64,000 bases of DNA from Epinephelus fuscoguttatus (lineage: Eukaryota; Chordata; Actinopteri; Perciformes; Serranidae): assembly GCF_011397635.1 (NCBI RefSeq), contig NC_064762.1, forward strand, positions 27,137,617-27,201,616, read 5' to 3'. The notes beneath the pieces are model-generated. The model did no database searches and was not told the origin of the DNA. It saw only the letters and a list, made by a program, of their open reading frames with translations. Below are positions 13,225-25,474 of this stretch, in pieces. Positions within the stretch are counted from its first letter, which is position 1. Each line of letters starts with the position of its first letter. The translations under genes were made by a program, and so were the position numbers.

Positions 13225-13600
13225 AAAACCTAATACCATCCACCCATCCATTTTCATAGCCACTTATCCTCTTGAGGTTCACGGGGGGGAGCTGGAGCCT
13301 GTCCCAGCTGACATTGGGCGAGAGGCAGGGTACACCCTGGACAGGTCACCAGACTATCACAGGGCTGACACATAGAGACAGACAACCATTCACGCTCACA
13401 TTCACACCTACGGACAATTTAGAGTCACCAGTTAACCTGCATGTCTTTGGACTGTGGGAGGAAGCCGGAGTACCTGGAGAAAACCCACACTGACACTGGG
13501 AGAACATGCAAACTCCACACAGAAGTGCTCCTCCACCCTGAGGTTTGAACCAGGAACCCTCTTGCTGTGAGGCGGCAGTGCTAACCACCCCTAAACCTAA
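13225..13600 (-). mobile_element. tRNA-headed SINE, near full length
   Basis: On the minus strand it runs from the tRNA-like head (GGTTAGCACTGCCGCCTCAC, then B-box-like GGTTCAAACC) through the body to AGGATAAGTGGCTATGAAAA and a TGGATGGG-type tail. The same body is at 60.0/61.4 kb, and a fragment at 35090-35185. The open frames on both strands are repeat sequence. Confidence 0.7.
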
Positions 13601-16129
13601 TACCTTTTTAAGTTAAAGTTGCAGCATATAGACTTAAGTAAAGCTTCTTTATTGATGTACAGCTTATGGAGGCAAACAAATACGTCTCCTTAGAACATAA
13701 AGTTTTGCTTGAAAAGTTTATTCCAGGACATCATAGAACTGGAGGGTCTTTCTAAGGAAGTGTTTTTTTTTATTTAAAAAGAGAAATCAAAAGCTCAAAA
13801 CAAGAAAAAAAGATATTGACTGTAAGTCCCCAGAGAAGTCAGTGTTAGACGTTGACCATTGCTGAACTCCCATAAAGGCATGTATGACAAAGAAATGTAA
13901 ATATTCTGCTCAGAACAAAACACAGGAGAAATGCACCTTCATCCACAGCTGACGTAAAACCTTGTACTTCTTGAACACAAACAAAAACTGTGGAAAGTTT
14001 GCTGAAATCTTAACTATTTTCAGACACCAAACAATAATTCTTGACACTGCTCTGTGGTTTGATTGACATACTGTAACACGGCTGGGATTCTGGTGGGTCT
14101 TATTTGGTGTACAGAAAAGGGATGTGTTTTCTTTCTAGGTTTTAGTTGAAAATAAAAAAGCTTTTCTCTGTGAGCAGTGATGGCAACAATCAAAAGGAAA
14201 AGATGCACACTGTTTGATTGACATGTGATCTTTGGAAAGTATAGTTTTGAAACAGCACAGCAATGAACATTTAACGTCTAAGATGGAGACATGATAATAG
14301 AAATAATTTGTGAACTCACGTGCTGGTGTTTGAAGAAAATGATTTAAATATTAATGTTTCCTTGTGTGGTGTCCCCCTATATGTACGGAGGAGTTTCCAT
14401 TCATCTGCTCATGAGTTGTGACAGATTTAGCATATTAAGATCTGCTTGTAGCAAGGTGTTCAGACTCGTATGAGGTACTTCCCATTCCTTTTGATTCTTT
14501 TTTCTCTTGCTCTGACTGTGCAGACTGTCTGTTTGATGGATTGTCTCTATTCTCTCCTTTAGTTCCTCTGTCTACTCCAGACTGCATACTTCAGAAAATA
14601 ATTGAAAATACCTATTCCAGCTCGTGCACACACGCTGCTTTTTCAACTTTCTTTTAGGGAGTTCTCCACTCACTCGCATTTTTGACAATACATCTTAGTT
14701 TTCAGATCACTCTGTGCATGTCTGTGCTTTTATAACATACATCATTCACTGGGCTCATTACTACAATAGCATGGCCCGATGTTGGAAAGCAAAAGCTGAA
14801 AAAAACCCTCACTTTTGATCCGTGTTCAGTTTTTCTTTAGTATGTACAAATATCCAACCAACACATTCTGATTGGGAGCGGAGGTATTGTTAGGCCGGGA
14901 GCCAGGTCCAGCTGTCATGATGTTTTCTGCTACCCTGTTTTCATTATCATTTCCTGTTAGCCTGTTAACCGTGGGCCTTCACAAGTTGATGACAAGCACC
15001 CCCACCTCGGGGCCATTTGGTCTTAGGGGGCCCCAAACCCCTTTTGTTGGGACAAAGTTCTGGTAAAATTGTGTAAATGCAAATATTAGGGCACTAAATA
15101 AATAATCATACAAGCATGAAATTTGGCAAGGAGTATCCTGACACAAAATGGGAAGAAGCAAAGTAAGATTGTGGGGCTTGCTTTATTTCAACATATCACA
15201 CACAACATCCCCCCAAAAAAACAATGTACATAGAAAACTCCCCAAGTTGATAAGCTTCAATTTGAGCCCAAGATGACCTTTCTATTTTGAAAATTACACT
15301 TGCTTTGGCATGAATATGTCACTACACTTCAAATCAGAGAAAATGGATTTTTCAGTTCCTAGCTTTCGGAATCCGGAAGTGTTGAGTTCTCCAAAGTTTT
15401 ATGTCAGAAATACACAGAATGGGTGCCCAACATTAAGAAACTGCAGGATGCTAACTTGAATATGTTGGGAAATTTGCATAATTAGCATTTATTAGCATAA
15501 TCACCTATGTAGGGTCCAATATTGGAGTGGTCTTGGGAGTTACTGAGGATGCTGAATCAATTTCTGACATGTCACATATGTAGCAATACTTTGGCTCAGT
15601 GCCTTCAGATATTAAGTGAGATGCTTTCACTTGCAGAGTTTGTGCCTTATTGCTTGGGTTTAGATAAAGAACAATGTTGTACAATATGTACAGTAACACA
15701 AAATTGCAATTGACATTTTGCCTGATAATCAGACTCTCCATTACATTTCACTTTGTTATTCATTATTTGGCTTTTTTTTTTTCTTTGCCCAGTGATGTAT
15801 TCATCCCGTCTGGATCATTTTTAATCAATACAAAAGCTGCCGTATTATCTGTTAAATTTTTCTTTTTCTGTTACATTTTTCAGTGATGTAGCAAGATAGC
15901 TAATAGGAAGACAATGTCCTCATTCTAAGGGTATTTTCATATTAAGTATGATTGATTCATACCTTGCCTGAGTGCAATTGCCCCTGGACACTGCTGCCCC
16001 AGCTGGGCACCAGCAGAGCAACGAGGTGAAACTCTGCTCTTGGTCAGAGGAGAAGCCGCTGCTGTTGGGCAGAGAGAGCCTCCTGCCAGAGCTCAACCTG
16101 CAGGTTGAAGGTAGTCTGAGTGGGTGGAA
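13601..16129. other. Non-coding DNA, no gene recognised
   Basis: AT-rich. 14870-15540 may be part of a larger element (GGGGCCATTTGGTCTTAGGG, AGGGGGCCCCAAACC) but ends were not found. T/A runs only. Confidence 0.4.
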
Positions 16130-16496
16130 GTTCGCTGCATAGATCAGCTTCTCATTGGGCGGAACGAGCCACCCGCTAAAGTCCCGCCCTACCACCTCCG
16201 GTTGCAGTTTTAAACACATCCTTTACTAACTTTTGCGGTGTTTGATCTTGTGGGGATGTAGCCATTTTTCTGCCATTGTTCGCGTCCTGTAGGCGATATT
16301 TTTGTGGGCGTGTTACACCAAAACCTGTTTCCCCCGGCAATATTTTTGCAAGCGCACCGTTGCTGTGGCACCGCCCAGAACGGTTGTGATTGGTTGAAAG
16401 AAATACAAGCAGCCGGGCCGTGTTTTTCTCCAATCTCAAAGTGTCAGCCCAGCCAGACCTTTCTTTTCTTGAGAAAGGTCTGGTGAGCGAGACTAG
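16130..16496. repeat. CpG-rich MITE-like repeat with terminal hairpin
   Basis: GC-rich repeat-like block ending in a 12-bp perfect inverted repeat CCAGACCTTTCT/AGAAAGGTCTGG (16453-16464 and 16472-16483), a common motif at the ends of a fish dispersed element. The 124-codon minus frame across it has no family match I recognise. Confidence 0.45.
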
Positions 16497-16759
16497 GTTG
16501 AAGGTGACAGCAAAATCGAATAAGAGTCTGTCCGCTCCCCTGGCGAGCATTTGCCATCTGACATAGAGGCATCAGTATTAAACCCAGATTGTTTCATAAC
16601 TGGTTAAAAACTCCTCATGGTCGCGTTAAATAGCAGCTCCCTTCCATGTTTCCACACAGCTGGTGTTCACACCTGACGCATATTGTACTGGAGTACACAT
16701 GAAGCATCCCCAAGACCACCTTTCCAAGTGGACTCATGAGCGGATTGGCATATGGAGCT

Positions 16760-18260
16760 ACATTTGTTTCTTTATTATTAAATCAAACAGAGCAGGTTTT
16801 GCAATCAAAAAAAGATTTGAGAGCAAAAGTATCAATATCGCAATCAAAAAATGTTTTATTGCAAGTAAAAAATGACTGATTAAAAAATGCAAATCCTAAA
16901 GTTTTGTTTGCAAATCATTTTCTTCCCCGTTTGCTAGTCAAAAAGTTTTGCGAGCAAAAAGTTGAACCTGGTGGGTGGGGCCTAAACTGAAAGCTGTAAG
17001 ACATGTCCATTGGCCAGTCTCAATCGGAATGACAGCTTGCAAAGCAACATGGGAGTTCTGTAGTTCACAGGGAATTCAATTTGAGGGCTGTGGCGAAAAT
17101 CAATGAGCAGGTATGTTTATACATAACTAATAATAGCAAGAATGTTTTATTTGAACTGGTGCATGTAGATTGCTTTTGTTTAGCTAGAGCAGAACTATTT
17201 GACGGCGTAACGGTCAGTACCGTCGATGCCCCGGGGTGTAGCAGTAATGCGACTGTCGAGCGTTTCCAGTGGGAGTGATGGAATCGTGGGTGTAGCTCAC
17301 TCTGGAGCCACATCAAACCCACCAATAGAAACTCCTCTCTCATCCATCAGCATAGGCCCCGCCCATTAAGTGCAGTTGAACTTGCAAGCAAAACTTTAAC
17401 TCGCAAGAAAAGAGGACTGATCTGCAAGCAAAAGTTTTTAACTTGCAAGGAAAAAGGACTGATTTATAAGCAAAATGATCATACATTTTTACTTACAAAC
17501 TTGATTTTTGATTGCAGTTCAAGAAATATGCTCTCAAATAGGGTTGGGTCTGTATGAGAAAAAAAAAAACGGTCCGGTTTTTGTAAAAAACCGCATCAAG
17601 TCGGTAATACCAGATTTTTGCCACTTGGGGGCGTAATTGACTCATTTAAAATAAAAAAACGACCTTAGGACAACAGAGTGACAGTAACAAGTTTTTTCTT
17701 TTATTCCTTACAAATAAATTTTGCAGCTTACTCAATCAGTGCAAACAAGGGTTGCCTCCTTCGTCTGGCTTAAAGCTAAAGTGTTGCCATATTGGCGCAT
17801 TCTTTGATTTCGCTGAGACTATATTGTCTGCCATTATCGACTACCCCCTAGCTCATCCCTGCCCCACCCCCGTCTCTCTCCTGCTCGCTGTGCACTTGGT
17901 GAAGAGGCAGACACAGGTGCTCACAGACTCTGGCGTACTATAAGTGGAGCGGACTCCATGTAAAAATGTCCGTGAAAAATCCCTGTGATGTGAAAAATAC
18001 ATGCCAAACAGTCTTTTGTGTGACACTGGTGCGCAGAGCGGAGTCTGGTGGGTGTGGATGTCCACTTTTACCGGGTGGACCTCCGTGGATGTTCCGCCCG
18101 AGTATGCGGTCCGGTCGGTCTCAAAAAAAAAAAAAAAAAAAAAGAAACGGTCCAAGATGGAGTACCGAACCGAATTGGTATTACCGAGAACCGACCCAGC
18201 CCTACTCTCAAAACAGTTTTATATGATTGCAACAAAAAAGGCACAAAATAACCTCCATAC
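16760..18260. repeat. Dispersed repeat hosting a nested hAT insertion
   Basis: Repeats of GCAATCAAAAA, GCAAGTAAAAAA, CTTGCAAGCAAAA and GGACTGAT on both sides of the nested element, at 16795-17530 and 18213-18255, mark an older element split by the insertion at 17539-18204. Confidence 0.6.
17539..18204. mobile_element. Non-autonomous hAT element (666 bp) with perfect 8-bp TSD
   Basis: Ends TAGGGTTGGGTC and, reversed, TAGGGCTGGGTCGGTTCTCG, flanked by CTCTCAAA at 17531-17538 and 18205-18212. It has internal AAAACGGTCCGG-like and ACCGAACCGAATTGG motifs and a long A run (18122-18142). No transposase frame. Confidence 0.88.
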
Positions 18261-19617
18261 TGGCGTACCATGCATGCCCAGGTATGGTACACAGTGTTCA
18301 CACTAATTGAACAAACTGGACTTTGAAGTCAAGTGTACTCGGATCCAATTCTGGACCCCTGAAGCGAAAGTCCCCTTAATCCCCTAGAACGATTGGATCG
18401 ATCACTCAACCAATGGAAAATGCATTATGACAGCACCCCAGACTGAGCCAGACAACACCCCAGGGTACTGCATCAGCCTGGTTGAGAAAAAGCTGATCTA
18501 GAGCTATTTTAGGTGAAAATCAATGATTCTAGGAATTTGTGAAATAGCCTGGCTAGCTAGTTCCCCCTGTTTTCAGTCTTTAGGCTAAGCTAAGCTAACA
18601 GGCCAGCTGTGGCTTTTAACTTAACCATTTTCTGTTAATCCTCTGTTATTTAGAGGTACTGTGGTGGTGAGGTCAGAAGCTCATGTAATTTCTACCTGTT
18701 TTTCCCTCCAGCTGTACTACTGAAAACATTTTTGAGTTGTCAAAAGAGAACCTCCTTTGTTATGATTGTTAGCGTCCTATTGCAGCAGGAAACATAAAAC
18801 ACAGGTTAAAGTAGGTTTAAACCAGCCAAAAAGTATGGGTAATCTGGTCTCATACTATGTCTTTCCTTGTCATTTCCTGTGTCCCTCGCTCTCCTGAGTC
18901 ATCCGCTGCTCATATATAGTAATATCTACAACTTGAATAAAAAATTATGCATCTATAAGCACCCACATCTTCCTCGACTCAGAACACAATACAGGTGGCA
19001 CAGGGTTTGAAAAAGATTATAGTTTGTCATCTTTTCCTCCCCCTGCCTCATTAATCATTCCTGTCGTTTCCTCAGGAATCCCTTATAGTCTTTTCATTCA
19101 TCTTTTATATGTCACCTGTCAGTTCCATCAGTCTTTATCTTTTTTTCTGCCGCACAGTTTTTTATCCTGTCTCATTAGGGTTCCTCGCTGCTTTTCGTGC
19201 CTCCAAAAACATCTGAATTATTGGACCTATTCTCAGAAAGTGATGGTGATTGCTGGTTTTCTTATTTGTTTTTCTATCTCTGTCTCCTCTGAGCAACATA
19301 AATGCATACATAATACATAACAGCAGGTCTGCGAAAACGCACAGCTATGAAATGTAATTGTTCTGTAATTGTCAGTATGAGATGAGAAATGAGAGACTGC
19401 TTAGAAGGCTAGACTGATCACAGGTTGAAAGAATACAGATAAAGATGCAGATTACATGCTGTATACAGACACAGAGAAGAAAGACACTGTTTGCATTAGA
19501 TCTAGTTCAGGGGCCTTCTGTTCCTCTCTCTGCCTGCTGACTGAGGTCCATCACAGCTGTGTGTCCACATTCACAAGCAAAATTAAAACGTTCCTGTCTT
19601 CCCGGGCTTATGGTTAA

Positions 19618-19651
<34 letters not shown>

Positions 19652-20279
19652 TGTTTGCACTTCTTGCAGTTAGTTGTGACAGGGCAGGGATTTCTGTTTG
19701 ATTATGCTGGTGTTTTTTTTTTTTGTTTGTTTTAAGTTTCATTGTGTTGACTTTGAGGACTCATGCTGCTTTTTTAACTAATATTGTTTATTCTTCCTAT
19801 ATTCTCATGTGTTTGAATAATTTTTTCTTTCAATGTAAAGCTCTTTGAGTTTACGTGTAATGAATTGTGATGTATAAATCAATTTTACCAGACTGTCATT
19901 GCCATGCATGTCACATGCTGGCAAGTAGCATTTTCAGCTTGAGCAGATATTTACTGCTTGCTGTCTCTCTCAGCCTGCTTTTACGTCAGCAGCTGATAAA
20001 CTGTAGAGCAGAGGCTAGGAGGGAAAATGTACTCAGACAATAGAAAAAGAACACGGGCAAAAAAATGGTTTAAGTCAAAGGCGTACTTTGACATTTGAGA
20101 ATTAAAAATAGTCCCGCTGATGCACACTCGACCACAGTATGACATTTTTAAACTTTGGTATTTGTACAGATTAAAAAAACAAGATATAACATGACGATTA
20201 GTGAACTTTAGAGGCGCTGGTAGGTACATTTTTTACAGTTTTTTTGTTAGAACCAAGTGGCAGAATGTAGCCGACACAG
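18261..20279. other. Non-coding DNA with minor repeats
   Basis: 18535-18640 is a fragment of a common repeat (CTAAGCTAAGCTAACAGG), also present at 21.19-21.33 kb. A GT microsatellite lies at 19619-19648. 19838-19885 is a retroposon-tail-like AAGCTCTTTGAG fragment. No gene. Confidence 0.45.
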
Positions 20280-21180
20280 AAGTGCCAAACACTGCAGTTC
20301 CTCTAATGGCCACTTGAGGCTGGCTCAAATCCCCACTGACCCCCATGTTGAATGCCCAAATAAACATGTTTACAGCCTGGTTTGACGCAGCATCTGCAGT
20401 GATGCCGGCACTATGCTGGACCGTTGAGGCAAAGCTTTTGATTTATTGGTCCATCTACATCCCAACCCTCATCTATGGTCATGAGCTCTGGAAAGAATGG
20501 GGTTGTGGATACAAGCGGCTGAAATGAGTCTCCTCTGTGGGGTAGCTGGGCTCAGCCTTAGAGATAGGGTAAAGAGGTCGGACATCCGGAGGGAGCTTGG
20601 AGTAGAGCTGCTGCTGCTCCTTCACGTCGAAAGGGGTCAGTTGAGGTGGTTCGGGCATCTGATCAGGATGCCTTCTGGGTGCCTCCTGTTAGAGGTGTTC
20701 TGGGCATGTCCACAAGTGGTAGACCCAGAACATGCTGCAGGGACTATATATCTCATCTGGCCTGGGAACACCTCGGCATTCCCCAAGAGGTCATGGAAGT
20801 TGCAGAGAGGGACTGAGTTTGAGACATCAGTGAGTGGAGGAGGAGGAGAGGGACGTCTGGATTTTATTGCTCAGCCTGCTGCCCCTACGACCTGGCTTCA
20901 GATAAGCGATTGAAAATGGATGGATGGAAATGGATGACAACTGTACGGGGGGATACGTGACCTGTTTACACATATTTATGGCTGGACGCTTTGAGTGACA
21001 AGCTGTCTGTGACACATCACTACAGTCTGTGTCAGATACAATAATCACTCCTGCACAGCTCCAACCTCTCAAAACAAGATGGCGACAGCTGAAATACTTC
21101 AAAACAGGAGTCCACAAACCAGTGGGTGATGTCACAGTAGCTACGTCCAATTATTCTATACAGTCTCTGGCTAGGACAGA
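20280..21180. repeat. Dispersed repeat split by an RTE-type LINE end
   Basis: The left part 20280-20395 (TGGCCACTTGAGGCTGGCTC, AAATAAACATGTTTACAGCC) and right part 20935-21180 (GACAACTGTACGGGGGG, ACTACGTCC-like ending CTATACAGTCTCTGG) are two halves of one common fish repeat. Confidence 0.55.
20395..20935 (+). mobile_element. RTE/Rex3-like LINE, 5'-truncated 3' end
   Basis: The plus frame reads QAAEMSLLCGVAGLSLRDRV and RSDIRRELGVE, RGQLRWFGHLIRMPSG, the conserved C-terminal end of a fish RTE-type reverse transcriptase. It is frameshifted after about 20700 and ends in GATTGAAAATGGATGGATGG, a GATG-type tail. Dead fragment. Confidence 0.75.
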
Positions 21181-22160
21181 GTCAGGCTAGCTGTTTCCAT
21201 CTGTTTCCACTGTTTGTGTGAAGCTAAGCTAACTATCTCCTTTCGTCTCATCTGACTCTTGGCAAGATAGCAAATATATCCCTAAAGGTAAGGGGACACT
21301 GGTTTATTAAATGTACAGTTTTCCACTCAGGGACAGGTTTGGAGTTTGGCCTTTGTCACCGTGAGATGTATAATCCTTGACTCCACGGAGTGCATTTGTT
21401 TGCTAGCATAAAAAATAATTTTTACTGTTTTTATTTTTACCACATTTTTTCTAAAGCATAAACACACTTGAGGTCTTTCCTGAGTTAGTCTATTTTGACA
21501 CTCAGTTACTTGTGGCACCAGTTTCCAAATAATCCACCGGCTGTTGTCATGGATGTTTCATGTGGGTCGAGTGTGTTTGGTGGTTGAGGGAGAAAAAAAA
21601 ATCTGATAAAGGAGAAAGTGTGAGTGGTTCTAACATGAGACTCTGGGATCATATTTGTGCCTCACTGAATCATTCATGGGGAAGAGATGCTTAACTTAAG
21701 GCATGCTTGTGTCACTGTAATGATGTGAGCCTATATACAGTGCACATGTACATATATAAGGTGAACAAGCTTTCCTCACGATCGAGAGATGACAGGTTTC
21801 CCGCCCCTCAAGAGGATTAGGTTGAATCCAATAAACACTTTACAGGCAGAGAGAGAGGGAAGTGTGTTTCCATTCACTTGTTTTTATGTGCATTTTCAGT
21901 TTTCACCTGATATTTGCCAGATATTTGTAAAGAAAATGGAAATATCGAAGTAACTAGCTGCGGTGAACACATCTGAAGCACGAGACTTGACCATCCCCTA
22001 AAGCTCCCACGCCACTAATGAATAAGAGATGCAAGAGGCGACATCAGACCTGTGTGAAGTTATGACAAGACTTAATATTAAAATTAATACTTGAAACAAA
22101 GACAAACACCATTTTCACCACTTTGTTTTTTAACTTGAGGTTGGACTGTGTCTTTTTTAA
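21181..22160. other. Non-coding DNA with one repeat fragment
   Basis: 21185-21330 (CAGGCTAGCTGTTTCCATCT, AAGCTAAGCTAACTATC) is the repeat also at 18.5 kb. The remainder is unremarkable. Confidence 0.4.
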
Positions 22161-22162
22161 TT

Positions 22163-24205
22163 ATAGGACCAGTGTTTAGAATACAGTGGCATCTAGTGGT
22201 GAGCGTTGCAAATTGCAACCAGGTGAAACTTCTCCCATGTACCAAGCATGAACTCCTGGTTAGGATTCCTTCAGTCAGTTGCTGAGGAGGTTTTTAACGG
22301 AGCCGAAGTATCCGCAGAGATCTCTTCCTCTCCAAAACAAACTGACCAGGTCATAAATATAAACCCTGACCCTATTTTATAGGCCTCTGCTCAAAAATTG
22401 CATATCCATAATGAAATGAATATCTCTCTGCAACCACAAGGTCTATTTGAATACTTTTGGTGTCATGGTAAAGGGAACACTTGTGAGATTGGTTAAGATG
22501 TGTAAATATCAGTATATGTGTTATATGTGAAGAGTAAATGAAGATGGCACACAGCACAAATGAAATATTTTGAGGTTCGCCTGGGGAAAAAAAAAAGCAT
22601 TTTTATGATGAGTATGCCTTTGGAATGATGCAGCAGCAGCTCTAAACCTCTATCACATCATAGTACAATATGTGAACATTAACTCTGTAAAGGCTGATTC
22701 TGATAAAGTGGAGCAGAACAATATAAGAGAGGTTTTAGTACAGAAAATTCAGGCGAGCTCTCCAAAATTGCACCATGTTTGCATGTGATTTTTGTCATGT
22801 ACAATCCCGTATCTTTAATTTTTTGTTTCTGTAAATCCCTACTGATGTTTAGGGTATACACATACAACTGTCATTTTCGTTTTTTTACTCTTATTTCCCA
22901 CTCCAAACTGACCAATATGCACCTACTACATTTGAACCTGAGTTTCTATTCTGAGCTTTGGAGGCCCGTATTTCTGCGACGGCTTGGCTGATTGACACCT
23001 CGTTTGATTCGTTAGAGCCAATAGAATGACGCCATACCCACCAAAACAAGATTGACAGCACTGTAAGCCAATCAGAGTCAGCAGAATGTGTTGTGGGGAG
23101 ATGTCGGCTGCTGTGAGTGGTCATTATTTTTGTTCCCCCGGAACCTTTTTTTCTGCCTGGATTCATTTGAATGACGGACAGCTTCCGGTAGTACGCGAAC
23201 GGAGTGTGAATCAACAGCAGAATGCGCATTTTACGGCGAACTTAATACAGTAAGAGTCGTATTACAAATATATTTTGGCAAAGAGATTTCTGTTGTTGTT
23301 GTTCTTTGGGCTGTAGCTCTGTGATGGTTAAAGGGAGAGTGATTTGGATTTGGATTTGAGATGAACAGCGTGTGTTTTGAATAACGTGTGGTCGAGTTAG
23401 AGCCCAAAATATACTGAGTGGGTTGGGATATCGGTGCTGTTGGAGTTGTTGGAGTTAGTTGTTGTTGTTGTTGTTGTTGTTTATTTAGTTGATGTTAAAA
23501 CTGAGTTTGGGGCATGTAAAAAGTTTGTTTACAGCCTTGTAGCTGAGGTTCTGCTGTTAAATTTGATGGGCAACATCACTATATTCTTCTGATCAGTGTA
23601 TTGATACACACCAGGCCTTTATTAGCAGCTCTAGAGGTCCCCCAACATTGAATAAAGTAGTTTTACATTACAAATCAGTGTCTCTCCTACGCTATTCAGC
23701 TTAGCGCAGACGCAGTAGCCCAGCACCAGCAAATATGTGCTGACCTTTTTTCTCTGATAATTTAAGATACAGACGGTTTTTACAGGGAGCTGAATTATCC
23801 GCAGATGTCTCGTTCTGTCTAAAACAAGTGATTTATATTGGTGAAAAAAAAAACACTGAAAAGAGCAGTTTCATATTAAAAATCTATGGTTTTCCAAGGT
23901 TGTTTGGCTCGTTGAACAGGGGCTTCTATCTACAGTGGCCAATGCATAAACATGAATGGCCCTTTCCAGAGCCACTACTTGGTTTGTCCATTTTGGGTTA
24001 CTGTAGAAACATGGCAAATATAGTGAAACATGGCTGACTCCTTAGACAAGGACCTGTTCCCTATGTAGATATAAAGGGCTCATTCTAAGGTAACAAAAAC
24101 ACAACAGTTCTTATTTACAGGTGACTTTACACAAAAGAAAATATACTTATTATATTCCAATTCTGCCAACATATTCCAATTAATCCTACATACTGGACCT
24201 TGAAG
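22163..24205. repeat. Split dispersed repeat with unique DNA inside
   Basis: The left part 22163-22390 (ACCAGTGTTTAGAATACAGT, GGCATCTAGTGGTGAGCGTT) and right part 23740-24205 (GAGCTGAATTATCCGCAGAT through ATCCTACATACTGGACC) fit two ends of one common element. 22900-23270 is CpG-richer unique sequence. A GTT run lies at 23455-23481. Confidence 0.45.
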
Positions 24206-25474
24206 TCATCTTGTTGTGCCCTCTTATGCAGTCCTGCAAAGGCAACTGACCATAGAATCAGCACCACTCACTGTTGTGCCAAACTCTTAATATTCACACA
24301 ACAGTAGTGAATGGAAATGGATATGCACTTAAATTTTTTTTGTCAATATATGCACTAAATGTGGATGAAAACTTGACTGAAGAAAGACAGACAGATAGAT
24401 AATAAGGGACAAAAAGAGTCACTTATCCTCTATCAGTTATTTTGGGAACTAACAGTTCCAATAATTTAAAACTCTTTTACCTTGTGAATCTGATTTGTTC
24501 TTGGATCTTGGAGGTTACCCTCTGGGATTTTTTAAATTCTCTGTGAAACAGCCAATGTATTTGAGGACATTCATAAAGCTGTTTAATGTTGAGTCTTGTG
24601 GGGGGGTCAGTGGAATTCCAGTTGGATTCTTCTAAATTTAACCTAAGATTTGTAGACACAACTCACCATAATGCTCCAGTGTCTTGTTTAATGGTTTCCT
24701 TCAGCTACTATGCACAAAAAAACTGCCCATTCTGCCATCCGCGTGACCATTTTTTTTTTTTTTACACCGTACTCTTAGATGTAGACTCAAATTTTGATTT
24801 TTTTTCCTTCTTTATTGATTATGTCTTAACAATTTTGGTGATGAAACCTATAGTATGAAAACAAACAGTGCTATCTGAACAATCCCTTTAAAGGTACAGT
24901 GTGTAAGGATGCTTTCACACCTGCCCTCTTTGGTTTGGTTCAATCGAACTCCAATTTGTTTGCCAGCTAAGTGGGTTTGTTTGGGTAGGTGTGAACACAG
25001 CAATCACACTCAGGTGCGCACCAACACAACCGGACCGAGACCTTCTTGAAGAGGTGGTCTCGGTCCGGTTACAAACAAACTCTGGTGCGGTTCATTTCTG
25101 GTGAGAACATGTTCCGACCTCGATCTGAACCAACTGCAGTCGCATTACGCATTGTTTGGGTTAAGCATGAGCATGAGCAAGACATTGTTTTCTAGGTGGA
25201 GCTGCTCCTCGTTTTCAAACTGTAAGGTTTGTCTAAAATGAAAAATGCAAGCAATATAGTCCACGATGACCAGCGCTAAAATCAACCTGCATAGTTGTCC
25301 CTTCGTTGTGACATTAGAAAGTATTGCATGTTCTGGGCTACTGTAGAAACATGATGGTGCAACATGGTGATTTTCATGGATGAGGACTCACTACCTATAT
25401 AGATATAAACGGTTCATTCTAAAGTCACAGAAACACGAGAGTTCTTATTTTCCAGTGGCTATACACTGTACAGC
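24206..25474. other. Non-coding DNA with nested repeat fragments
   Basis: 24888-24908 and 25319-25466 are pieces of the same common repeat as 23.7-24.2 kb (TACTGTAGAAACATG, ATATAGATATAAA, AGAGTTCTTATTTTCCAGTG). Between them sits another element starting GCTTTCACACCTGCCCTC with a perfect 15-bp hairpin (25028-25042 and 25056-25070). Confidence 0.5.

Noticed and set aside
16176-16550. 124-residue minus-strand frame
   Set aside because: Lies across a CpG-rich MITE-like repeat and has no family signature.
20497-20913. 138-residue open frame as a host gene
   Set aside because: It is the frameshifted C-terminal end of an RTE-type LINE.
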